10,777 bases of DNA from Flavobacteriales bacterium UBA6772 (GTDB taxonomy: Bacteria > Bacteroidota > Bacteroidia > Flavobacteriales > UBA7430): the NCBI GenBank assembly GCA_002453265.1, contig DKGK01000081.1:1-10777 (forward strand), written 5' to 3'. The stretch's first letter is position 1; each line of letters opens with the position of its first letter. Positions 1-7,043 of this stretch are shown here, in pieces. A program made the translations under genes and the position numbers. The notes beneath the pieces were generated by a model. It was not told the origin of the DNA. It made no database searches and saw only the letters and a program-made list of their open reading frames with translations.

Positions 1-7
1 TAAAGAA

Positions 8-15
8 TATATTTG
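8..15 (+). promoter_or_regulatory. Bacteroidota-type -7 promoter element of the PfkB kinase gene
   Basis: The octamer TATATTTG matches the Bacteroidota -7 consensus TAnnTTTG at every fixed position. It ends 16 nt before the ATG at 32, so transcription would begin only about ten bases before the start codon. The partner -33 TTG element would lie left of the window and cannot be checked. Confidence 0.45.
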
Positions 16-31
16 CAAAAAACATTCAAGC

Positions 32-961
32 ATGAGTTTACTAATTGTAGGAACCGTAGCATTCGATAAAATTGAAACCCCTTTTGGCAAAACCGATAAA
101 ATTTTAGGTGGTGCAGCTACATATATAGGTATAGCTTCTTCATATTTTACAGACCAACTAAAAGTGGTTTCGGTTATTGGAGATGACTTTCCTGAAGAAT
201 ACACCAAAATTCTAAGCGATCATAAAATGGACACAAAAGGTGTGCAAATTGTGCCTAGTGGTAAAACATTTTTCTGGGAAGGAAAATACCATACAGATAT
301 GAATAGTAGAGATACTTTAGCTACAGAGTTGAATGTATTAGCAGATTTCGACCCAGTAGTACCAGAATCTTACCAAGACTGCGAGTTTTTGATGCTTGGA
401 AACTTAGATCCTACTGTTCAACGCAAAGTACTTACTCAACTAAAAAACAGACCTAAACTCGTTGTACTCGATACCATGAATTTTTGGATGGATATTGCAC
501 TAGACTCTCTTATGGAAACCATAAGTATGGTAGATGTTTTAACCATAAACGATGAGGAAGCAAGACAGCTCTCTGGAGAATATTCTTTAGTTAAAGCTGC
601 GCGAAAGATTTTGACAATGGGTCCTAAATACCTCATCATAAAAAAAGGGGAACATGGAGCACTTTTGTTCGACCAAACAGAAAACTGCTTTTTTGCTCCC
701 GCACTTCCATTAGAAGAAGTATTTGATCCTACGGGAGCTGGAGATACTTTTGCAGGAGGATTTATTGGTTACTTAGCCAAAACAAAAGATTTGTCTTTTG
801 ACAATATGAAGCGTGCAATTATTTATGGCTCTGCTTTAGCTTCTCTTACAGTAGAGAAATTCGGAACGGACAAAATTGCGTATTTGAGTCAAGATGCTAT
901 AAACGCTAGAATTGAAAGCTTCAAATCTTTGGTTCAAGTAGATATAAAATTGATTGACTAA
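32..961 (+). CDS. PfkB-family carbohydrate/nucleoside kinase
   Basis: This is a cytoplasmic ATP-dependent kinase of the ribokinase/PfkB fold, expected to phosphorylate a sugar or nucleoside hydroxyl; the substrate cannot be told from sequence. The 309 residues are normal for the family. The N-terminal strand MSLLIVGTVAFD is followed by the substrate-side double glycine (LGGAATY, about 25-31). A nucleotide-side KKGEHG turn lies at 204-209. The C-terminal signature DPTGAGDTF (232-240) holds the GAGD anion hole and the catalytic base Asp238. The ATG at 32 is chosen because it begins the first beta strand and lies just after a good -7 box. The next gene starts 51 nt downstream on the same strand with no clear promoter of its own, so the two may be co-transcribed. 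Family assignment is secure; substrate is open. Confidence 0.93.
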   Translation: MSLLIVGTVAFDKIETPFGKTDKILGGAATYIGIASSYFTDQLKVVSVIGDDFPEEYTKILSDHKMDTKGVQIVPSGKTFFWEGKYHTDMNSRDTLATELNVLADFDPVVPESYQDCEFLMLGNLDPTVQRKVLTQLKNRPKLVVLDTMNFWMDIALDSLMETISMVDVLTINDEEARQLSGEYSLVKAARKILTMGPKYLIIKKGEHGALLFDQTENCFFAPALPLEEVFDPTGAGDTFAGGFIGYLAKTKDLSFDNMKRAIIYGSALASLTVEKFGTDKIAYLSQDAINARIESFKSLVQVDIKLID

Positions 962-975
962 AAAGTTTATTCGTC

Positions 976-992
976 TATTGGAATAACCAATA
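976..992 (+). repeat. Short perfect inverted repeat after the PfkB kinase gene
   Basis: TATTGG (976-981) and CCAATA (987-992) form a perfect 6-bp inverted repeat around AATAA, 14 nt after the kinase stop codon. The stem is weak and no U tract follows directly, so it is not a convincing terminator. It could be an operator half-site pair or chance in AT-rich DNA. Confidence 0.3.
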
Positions 993-1001
993 CAAATTCT
1001 T

Positions 1002-1014
1002 ACCTTTTTAAGGT
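1002..1014 (+). promoter_or_regulatory. Possible small hairpin over the GTG start codon
   Basis: ACCTT (1002-1006) and AAGGT (1010-1014) pair across a TTT loop, so the right arm contains the AGG and the first two bases of the GTG start. Such a hairpin could dampen translation. It is only 5 bp and rich in A-U pairs, so this may be chance. Confidence 0.2.
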
Positions 1015-1510
1015 GAAAAACTTACTCCATACTCTCCTATACTATATAGGTGCACTTTTATTGCTATTTTCATTTCCTTTAAATGCACAAGATTTTGTGC
1101 ATTTAAAGGATGGAAGTATTGTTGAATGCCATATAACCGAAATAAGTGATTTTATTTTATATGCCGATGTAGATGATGACCCTTATTCAGCTACCTTTTT
1201 CTCTGATGATGTCGCATTTTTAGAAATTGATCAAAAAAACAGTCTTATTGTTCGTCAATTAAAAAGAGGTGTTAGAGACGCAATGAAATATTCTGATGCT
1301 TTAGGAGCAAATTCTGTTTTTGGATTTTACTTCGGAATGCCTAGCGATTCGCTGCTAAGTAATAAAAGCAATATTCTCTATAAAACAGATAGTTTAGGAA
1401 ATCCAATTTTAGTTCCTTACGATCCTATGGAAACAGATTTTTCTGACCGACTAAAAAGTCTAGCCAAAAGCCTTGGCGGAACTTCTCTTGCATGGCTTAT
1501 GGGCTTGTAA
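1013..1510 (+). CDS. Small exported protein of unknown function (GTG start)
   Basis: I do not recognise a characterised family. The 165-residue product has a clear Sec signal peptide: Lys2, a hydrophobic core around residues 8-22, and likely cleavage after Ala25 (LNA|QDF), giving the N-terminal Gln common in Bacteroidota exports. There is no lipobox cysteine. The mature start, DFVHLKDGSIVECHITEI (27-44), resembles the 'LKDGS-I-x-x-x-I-x-E' beta-rich opening seen in many Bacteroidota secreted proteins. The rest has no obvious catalytic motif. The start is taken as GTG because the frame is open only back to 962, contains no ATG upstream, and the first internal Met (91) would remove the signal peptide and half the protein. 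A small hairpin covers this start codon. It probably follows the kinase gene on one transcript. Likely periplasmic or envelope-located. Confidence 0.8.
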   Translation: MKNLLHTLLYYIGALLLLFSFPLNAQDFVHLKDGSIVECHITEISDFILYADVDDDPYSATFFSDDVAFLEIDQKNSLIVRQLKRGVRDAMKYSDALGANSVFGFYFGMPSDSLLSNKSNILYKTDSLGNPILVPYDPMETDFSDRLKSLAKSLGGTSLAWLMGL

Positions 1511-1623
1511 AGAAAAGAGAGAAGTGAAAAAAATAAAGAAAGGAGTAAGAATCTAGGAGAATAGGTTTGGTGAAAAAGTACTTAGAAAAAAGTAGAATAC
1601 AAATTCGCTTATTATACAGTCCT

Positions 1624-2103
1624 CTATTTTACTAAAGATTTAATTCCGTAAAAGTATGCCTCTTCGCACGGAACACAACCCTCTTCCATCATCTTAAACT
1701 TTTCCATAATTAGATCATTTGATGCTTTTTCGGAAGTATAGAATTCAGCTTTTAAAGCGGAGAATTGTAAAGCCCCTGAGCCTAATTTATCAAAGGTTTC
1801 ATTCTCTAGTAAGGAAGGAGCATTTTCTGCCATTACAGCAAAACCTACCATTTCAATTTTCGCTTTCGAACAACGAAATACTTTTAAGTATTTTTGATCT
1901 CGATGTTCTAAGAAATTAATTTTCTCAAGCGATTTTTCCCAGACAATATCACAGAACATAGCCAAAAGCGTTTCTGCTTCTTCTGGCTTATCTTTTTTTA
2001 TTGAAGCCCAATCTTCGCCCGTAATTGTATTGGCAGAAAGGTACTTTATAAAATCTTCTTTTAAAGGCTCTAATTCTTGGCTAGTAAGTACTCTAAATTT
2101 CAT
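1624..2103 (-). CDS. DUF6495-like small cytoplasmic protein
   Basis: The 159-residue product resembles, from memory, the Bacteroidota-restricted DUF6495 family, whose members begin MKYRRLT and carry an I-x-x-x-x-W-x-x-I-K-x-x-KPE block. Here the start is MKFRVLTS, and ITGEDWASIKKDKPEEAE lies at about residues 27-44, followed by FCDIVWEKSLEKINFLEH (50-67). There is no signal peptide or membrane segment; the protein is charged and probably mostly helical, with Cys51, Cys78, Cys143 and Cys146. Its function is unknown. The frame stays open upstream to an ATG at 2139, but the extra 12 residues (MFILKFIFKLFH) do not fit the family start, so I place the start at 2103. It lies 55 nt after the amidohydrolase-like gene on the same strand with no terminator or promoter visible between, so it may be the last gene of that unit. 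Confidence 0.72.
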   Translation of the reverse strand: MKFRVLTSQELEPLKEDFIKYLSANTITGEDWASIKKDKPEEAETLLAMFCDIVWEKSLEKINFLEHRDQKYLKVFRCSKAKIEMVGFAVMAENAPSLLENETFDKLGSGALQFSALKAEFYTSEKASNDLIMEKFKMMEEGCVPCEEAYFYGIKSLVK

Positions 2104-2158
2104 GTGAAACAGCTTGAAAATGAATTTTAAAATAAACAATTTTTGTACTGATAAAAAC

Positions 2159-3478
2159 TTATTCTAACCCATTTTCAATCTCCAAATTCCGCTTATACTT
2201 CTGTGAGTATTTGTTGTATAAATCGATTTGATGATTACCTAAATCCAATTTCTTTCCTCTAATAAAAGCTAAAGTCACACGGTTTGTCATCATATCTAAA
2301 GCATCACCATCAGAAACAAATAAGGTTGCATCTTTTCCAATTTCTAAACTTCCTACCGTTTCTTCAATTCCCAAAACTATAGCGGTACTTAAACTAATAC
2401 TCGTTAATGCCTCTTCCTTTGTTAAGCCATAAGCCACAGCAGTACCGGCGGTAAAAGGCAAGTTTCGAGAACCCATTCTTTCCATATCTCCTTCGTAATC
2501 TAAACAGAATAAAACACCCGCATCTTGTAATATTTTTGGTGTTTTATAAGCCATATCTACCGCATCGTTTTTATATGTTGGTAAGCGATGGACTCTGTTT
2601 AATATAACTGGGGTTTCATTTTCTGCAATAAAATCCGCTATACGCCAAGACTCTTCAGCCCCAACCAAAACCAATTTTTGAACATTCATTTTTTTAGCAA
2701 ATAAAACAGCTTGTTTTATTCCTTTAGCAGAACTAACATGAATAAAAAGTTGTTTGGATCCATCAAAAATTCCTTCCATTGCCTTAAAAGTAATATCTAG
2801 TTTTGGTTTATTAGAAAGATAGTAGCTTTTAGCATTATTAAAAAAATGCTCTAAGTCAAGCAAATCATCATTATACTCAACTTTAGAATCCTCACTGTGA
2901 TTATGATTTCGATCCAATCGAGGACTTTGAGGCCAGTTTAAATGGACTCCATCGTCTTCTTTGTACAAAGCATCTTCATAATTCCATGCATCAAACTCTA
3001 CAATACTCGAAGTCCCAGAAATCATTCCTCCTTGGGGAGTTATTTGCCCTACTAAAACACCATTTGTACGAATGGTAGGTAAAACTGGAGAATCAGTATT
3101 ATAAGCAATAATACTTCTGATGTGTGGATTCAACTCTCCCACTTCATCAAAATCTCTTGAAGCTCTTACAGCATCAATATCTGCCAAACCTAAAGTTGTA
3201 TTGGGTAAAATAAAACCTGGATAAACGTGTTTGCCAATTACATCGTAATAATCTGCATCAGAAATATCAATTCTAATTTTACTGGCATCTTCTATAGTCG
3301 AAATTTTACCATTTTCTATAATTATTAAAGAGCTCTCAATAATTTCGCCATTGCCAATATGGGCAGTAGCTCCGTACAACAAAACCCTTTTACTTTGATC
3401 TGGTGCTGGGGTTTGTGCAAAGGCCTGTAAGGCAAAAAGGGTACTTAATATAAACAGTAGGTTCTTCATCTTGGTCAT
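2159..3478 (-). CDS. Exported amidohydrolase-family protein with an incomplete metal site
   Basis: This 439-residue protein has a signal peptide (hydrophobic core about 7-20, cleavage near AFA|Q22) followed by a complete amidohydrolase-superfamily fold: an N-terminal beta-sandwich strand, a TIM-barrel region, and the closing VGSLEIGKDATLFV segment (375-388). The usual first-strand HxH is absent: the equivalent of FIDxHxHxG reads FILPNTTLG, with Asn93 and Thr95 in place of the two histidines. By hand alignment with the active module of its neighbour, the strand-5 His is kept (His247) and so is the strand-8 Asp (Asp327), but the strand-6 His becomes about Gly273. A conserved block RTNGVLVGQITPQGGMISG sits at 137-155. 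The start overlaps the upstream gene's stop as TAATG, which implies translational coupling; Met4 is an alternative start. Probably periplasmic, and either a pseudoenzyme partner or an enzyme with altered metal use. Confidence 0.88.
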   Translation of the reverse strand: MTKMKNLLFILSTLFALQAFAQTPAPDQSKRVLLYGATAHIGNGEIIESSLIIIENGKISTIEDASKIRIDISDADYYDVIGKHVYPGFILPNTTLGLADIDAVRASRDFDEVGELNPHIRSIIAYNTDSPVLPTIRTNGVLVGQITPQGGMISGTSSIVEFDAWNYEDALYKEDDGVHLNWPQSPRLDRNHNHSEDSKVEYNDDLLDLEHFFNNAKSYYLSNKPKLDITFKAMEGIFDGSKQLFIHVSSAKGIKQAVLFAKKMNVQKLVLVGAEESWRIADFIAENETPVILNRVHRLPTYKNDAVDMAYKTPKILQDAGVLFCLDYEGDMERMGSRNLPFTAGTAVAYGLTKEEALTSISLSTAIVLGIEETVGSLEIGKDATLFVSDGDALDMMTNRVTLAFIRGKKLDLGNHQIDLYNKYSQKYKRNLEIENGLE

Positions 3479-6400
3479 TATTCTTTAGTGTCGCAGTGAA
3501 AGTGGTACGAGCGGTCTTTTTTAATTTTCTGAATCGCCTTACCTTCATTTTTGTCAGCAAGCATCTTTTGTATCAATCGAGTTCTTTCGGTATTATTTCG
3601 CAATCTATTTTCTGCATCTAATTCCAAAGAATAATACAAGCGTCCATCTACATAAGTTTGTTCCACCTTACTATAAACAGACATAGGATGGTTAGACCAG
3701 AGTACAATATCGGCATCTTTTCCTGTTTTTAAGCTACCAACTGTAGCATCTATATGCAAGAGTTTAGCAGGATTTAAGGTTACAAACTTCCAAGCATCTT
3801 CTTCGCTAGTATTTCCATACTTAACCGCTTTTGCAGCTTCCTGATTCAAACGCCTCGCCATCTCGGGATCGTCAGAATTAAAGGCAGTAACTATACCCAT
3901 ATCGTTTAAGATAGATCCGTTATGAGGAATGGCATCGTTTACTTCGTATTTATAAGCCCACCAGTCAGAAAATGTTGAAGCTCCAGCTCCGTGTGCTTTT
4001 ATTTTATCTGCTACTTTATAACCTTCTAAAATATGCGTAAAAGTATTAAGTGTAAAATTCATAGAATCTGCAACTTGCATCAGCATATTAATTTCCGACT
4101 GACGGTAAGAGTGGCAAGTAATTTCTCTTTCATCTTTTAGAATTTCTAAAATACAAGCTAGGTCTAAATCTTTACGAGGCATTTTACTTGTTTTTTTCTG
4201 ACTAGCAGATAATTTAAACCAAGTATTCCATTCTTTTTCGTAAGCTCTAGCTCTAGTAAAGGCATCAAAATAAACTTGCTCTACGCCCATACGAGTTTGT
4301 GGAAAACGAATACGAGAATAAGCACCCCAATTACTTTGTTTTACATTTTCTCCTAAAGCAAATTTAATGAAAGGTTTAGCCTCTTCAAAAAGCATTTCCT
4401 GAGCACTTGCACCCCACCGCATTTTTATTAAAGCTGCTTGACCACCAATAGGGTTTGCAGAGCCGTGAAGCAATTGAGCCGAAGTTACTCCTCCAGCTAA
4501 TTGTCGGTAAATATTAATATCGTTTGGTCTAAGTGCATCCGCCATTCTAACCTCTGCAGAACTCGCTTGAGAACCTTCGTTTACACTTCTAAGAGCTATA
4601 TGCGAATGCTCGTCTATTATTCCTGAAGTTAAATGTTTGCCCTCTCCATCAATAATTTCGAAGTCGTATTTATTTCTAATTAAAGCAACCGCTTCGTTTC
4701 CTACCGCAATAATTTTTCCATTGTAAATTGCCAAAGAAGCATTATTTATAATTCCTTCGGTTTCGTTAGTCCAAAGGGTAGTATTGGTAAATAAAACAGC
4801 ATTTTGCTTAGGCTTTTCAGTCCAACCATAAGCCATATTGGGTGCCCATTGTTCACCCATTTCATTTATCAATGTAACTTTATCTACATTAAACAATTGC
4901 TTGTTGTCTTTCTTTTCTTTTGGTATTTCTACAAAAGCAGCTTTTCTTTTCATTACAAACGAAACCCAATCTCCATTAGCCAATTGCCCCTCGCCTTCTA
5001 TAGGATCAATTCCTTGCCCACTTAACCGAATTACATCGTTATATTTATCTTTATAAGAAATATGCACCAATTTATTTTCGACTTTAAATGAAACCTTTAA
5101 AGTGTCCTTAGTCGTAATTTCAGCTTTCAGGTTTTCTGGCGTTCCACTTATGTCAAGGGGTAAAATAGCTCCATCAATTTTTAAAATATAAGAACCTCTA
5201 TAATCATGTTCATTTTTTAGCTTGATGGTATACCCTACTCCATGCACCCAATTTTCTAATAACTCACTTTTGGGATTAAAGAGCTCTTGATCAAAAATCA
5301 AGAAATTAGCCTTCATTCCCTTTTTAAGTAATCCGTATTCGTCGGCAATATTTAACATTTTTGCTGGCACGGTAGTTAAGGCTTCTAAAGCTGCTTCTTT
5401 AGACAAGCCGTAGTCAACAGTTTTTCTAAGGTGATTTAAAAAGTCTTTTTTATCTTTTAAGTCGTAGGCTGTAAAAGCAAAACTAACACCTACAGAAGCC
5501 AGTAAAGAAGCATTTGCAGGAGCCAATTCCCAGTGTTTCATCTTCTCTAAACTCAAATCTAAACAATCGTAAGGATCGCTTACATTATAAGCTTTAGGGA
5601 AGTTTAAGGGTACAATAAACTGACTTTTTGTGTTTTTAAGATCATTTATACTCAAATACGAATCGCCCAAACCTTTTATAATAAAATTCATTTTAAATTC
5701 CTCGCCTAAAGCAGTTGCATTGCGAATAGCATAATGATTATCGAGTTCTATAATTGGTTTTAACTTTAATATTTTATGCAACTCTACCAAACTCAAATTA
5801 CTATAATCATTATTGTGCTTTGCCCAAATAGCGTCATAAATAGACTGACGTAAAAGGGCTATAGAACCCATAAAAGAGCTTGGGTAATTTTGTTGAGAAT
5901 TCCCTTTAGAAAATGAATAATGAGCTAGATTATTTATTTTTACAAGTAACTCTTGAGCTTTTCCATCAGCCAAACTAACCACCGCAGAAGCTCCTCTTAT
6001 AATTCCATCGTTTCTAAAAGAGAGTACGGTACCAAAACCCATTTCTATATAGGATTCTGCTACACTATTATTGGGTGAAAAATTTTCTGAAGCTCTAAAC
6101 TCTGGCATCAAAGCTTGATTCCAAGAATAAGCCCCAGGAGTATTACTTTCTAATTGTGGTCGAGGATTCCATTTTGTATTTTCAACTTCCAACAATCCGT
6201 AATTTGTATAAGGATCGATAAAGGAAGGGTAAATATGAGCACCTTCCAGGTTGTGAATAATAGCATTTTCTGGAATATCTATAGACTGTCCTACATTTAT
6301 GATTTCCTTATTTTTAACAAGTAAAATTGCTCGTTTCATACTCGTATGAGCATCAACATGTATTTCGGCATCAATAAATGCATGCACTGCATTGTAGGTA

Positions 6401-6492
6401 GAAGTCACCCCATTTACAGGAAAATTCTGTTGGGCTAAGGCTTGTAGTACAGTCCCTAAACAAAAGAGTAAGAGGTATAAGTATCTCATCAT
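3478..6492 (-). CDS. Exported tandem amidohydrolase: degenerate N-terminal and intact C-terminal module
   Basis: The 1004-residue protein is about twice a normal amidohydrolase. Residues 1-20 are a signal peptide (cleavage ALA|Q21). The first module, about 30-405, has the fold landmarks, ending in YGLLKKGMKANFLIFD, but the HxH position reads DPYTNYG (93-99) and no metal-ligand histidines are evident. A linker and beta-rich region (about 405-560) leads to a second module (about 565-960) with a full ligand set: Asp627-Glu-His629-Ser-His631, His794 (TCHSY), His820 (FTH) and Asp874 (NSDDP). The block LLHGSANPIGGQAALIKMRWG begins at 674; Lys690 in it may matter for the site. This predicts a periplasmic metal-dependent hydrolase acting on C-N or similar bonds; the substrate is unknown. 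Likely first gene of a unit with the overlapping smaller homologue and the DUF6495-like gene. The start is the first of two adjacent Met codons; either serves the signal peptide. Confidence 0.92.
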   Translation of the reverse strand: MMRYLYLLLFCLGTVLQALAQQNFPVNGVTSTYNAVHAFIDAEIHVDAHTSMKRAILLVKNKEIINVGQSIDIPENAIIHNLEGAHIYPSFIDPYTNYGLLEVENTKWNPRPQLESNTPGAYSWNQALMPEFRASENFSPNNSVAESYIEMGFGTVLSFRNDGIIRGASAVVSLADGKAQELLVKINNLAHYSFSKGNSQQNYPSSFMGSIALLRQSIYDAIWAKHNNDYSNLSLVELHKILKLKPIIELDNHYAIRNATALGEEFKMNFIIKGLGDSYLSINDLKNTKSQFIVPLNFPKAYNVSDPYDCLDLSLEKMKHWELAPANASLLASVGVSFAFTAYDLKDKKDFLNHLRKTVDYGLSKEAALEALTTVPAKMLNIADEYGLLKKGMKANFLIFDQELFNPKSELLENWVHGVGYTIKLKNEHDYRGSYILKIDGAILPLDISGTPENLKAEITTKDTLKVSFKVENKLVHISYKDKYNDVIRLSGQGIDPIEGEGQLANGDWVSFVMKRKAAFVEIPKEKKDNKQLFNVDKVTLINEMGEQWAPNMAYGWTEKPKQNAVLFTNTTLWTNETEGIINNASLAIYNGKIIAVGNEAVALIRNKYDFEIIDGEGKHLTSGIIDEHSHIALRSVNEGSQASSAEVRMADALRPNDINIYRQLAGGVTSAQLLHGSANPIGGQAALIKMRWGASAQEMLFEEAKPFIKFALGENVKQSNWGAYSRIRFPQTRMGVEQVYFDAFTRARAYEKEWNTWFKLSASQKKTSKMPRKDLDLACILEILKDEREITCHSYRQSEINMLMQVADSMNFTLNTFTHILEGYKVADKIKAHGAGASTFSDWWAYKYEVNDAIPHNGSILNDMGIVTAFNSDDPEMARRLNQEAAKAVKYGNTSEEDAWKFVTLNPAKLLHIDATVGSLKTGKDADIVLWSNHPMSVYSKVEQTYVDGRLYYSLELDAENRLRNNTERTRLIQKMLADKNEGKAIQKIKKDRSYHFHCDTKE

Positions 6493-6510
6493 AGTAATTA
6501 TTTAAAAAGG

Positions 6511-6543
6511 TAAAATTAATATATTTATGCGAATGCTAGCCAA
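6511..6543 (-). promoter_or_regulatory. Candidate promoter of the amidohydrolase unit
   Basis: Read on the minus strand, TTG (6543-6541) and TAATTTTA (6518-6511) are 22 nt apart. The second matches TAnnTTTG except for the last base. It lies 18 nt before the ATG at 6492. The mismatch and long spacer make this a guess from position as much as sequence. Confidence 0.25.
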
Positions 6544-6571
6544 GTTTCTTACAAATGCTGATTGAAATTAG

Positions 6572-6579
6572 TAAATTTG
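6572..6579 (+). promoter_or_regulatory. Bacteroidota-type -7 promoter element before the membrane protein gene
   Basis: TAAATTTG is a perfect TAnnTTTG match ending 20 nt before the ATG at 6600. No clear -33 TTG lies at the usual distance upstream. It would drive the membrane protein gene and, 9 nt further on, hflX. Transcripts would have a very short leader. Confidence 0.45.
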
Positions 6580-6599
6580 CTTGAATTAAAACCCAAACT

Positions 6600-7034
6600 A
6601 TGTACACAGGATTAAAACACTTACACAGCTTTTTGCCCTATTTACTGCTTACTGTTTTGGTATTGGCATTGGTTAAATCGTTTATTGCGTATCGTACAAA
6701 TCAAGCTCATACGGATGCACACCGCAAGAATGGATTAATCGTTTTAATTTTAGCCCATATTCAATTACTTATAGGCTTTGCTTTATATTTTATTAGTCCT
6801 AAAAGTTTAACTGCTTTAAGCGATATGGGAGCTGCCATGAAAGATGCTACTTTGCGTTTGTATGCATTAGAGCATCCTTTAATGATGATTATTGCCATTG
6901 TATTTATTACCATGGCTCATTCTAAATCTAAAAAAGATATAGCAGACACTTTAAAGCACAAAGTAAAATCGGTGTATTACCTTATTGCTTTGATTTTAAT
7001 TTTGAGTAGAATCCCTTGGTCAGTTTGGATCTAA
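6600..7034 (+). CDS. Four-helix integral membrane protein ('cytochrome B'-annotated Bacteroidota family)
   Basis: The 144-residue protein has four hydrophobic segments at about 11-30, 45-65, 88-106 and 124-143, joined by short charged loops. The opening MYTGLKHLHSFLPYLLL is typical, from memory, of a small Bacteroidota membrane family often labelled 'cytochrome B'. Histidines at membrane edges (His7, His9, His37, His41, His53, His92 in EHP, His107) could be haem or metal ligands, which is the likely source of the label, but no proven haem motif is visible. It lacks a cleavable signal peptide. The start follows a perfect -7 box. The gene ends 9 nt before hflX, so the two are probably one transcript; this does not by itself imply a shared role. 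Membrane location is well supported; haem binding is inference. Confidence 0.8.
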   Translation: MYTGLKHLHSFLPYLLLTVLVLALVKSFIAYRTNQAHTDAHRKNGLIVLILAHIQLLIGFALYFISPKSLTALSDMGAAMKDATLRLYALEHPLMMIIAIVFITMAHSKSKKDIADTLKHKVKSVYYLIALILILSRIPWSVWI

Positions 7035-7043
7035 AACACATTT

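Noticed and set aside
436..639. Minus-strand open frame of 67 codons inside the PfkB kinase gene
   Set aside because: It lies fully antisense to a well-conserved kinase and its translation shows no family likeness.
1000..1011. The 12-mer TTACCTTTTTAA is shared by the leader of the small secreted protein gene and, on the minus strand at 6502-6513, the leader of the tandem amidohydrolase gene
   Set aside because: In AT-rich DNA of this length several shared 12-mers are expected by chance, and the two copies sit at different distances from the start codons.
1511..1623. Purine-rich 113-nt gap between convergent genes
   Set aside because: The left half is almost all A and G on the plus strand, but no hairpin, U tract, repeat or open frame is present; it reads as ordinary spacer.
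1719..1919. Plus-strand open frame inside the DUF6495-like gene
   Set aside because: It overlaps a recognisable protein family on the other strand and shows no features of its own.
2104..2139. Longer start for the DUF6495-like gene at 2139
   Set aside because: The added residues MFILKFIFKLFH are hydrophobic and not part of the family start, which begins at the MKFRVLT methionine.
4804..5056. Two overlapping plus-strand open frames inside the tandem amidohydrolase gene
   Set aside because: Both are antisense to conserved coding sequence and have low-complexity Phe/Ser-rich translations typical of shadow frames.
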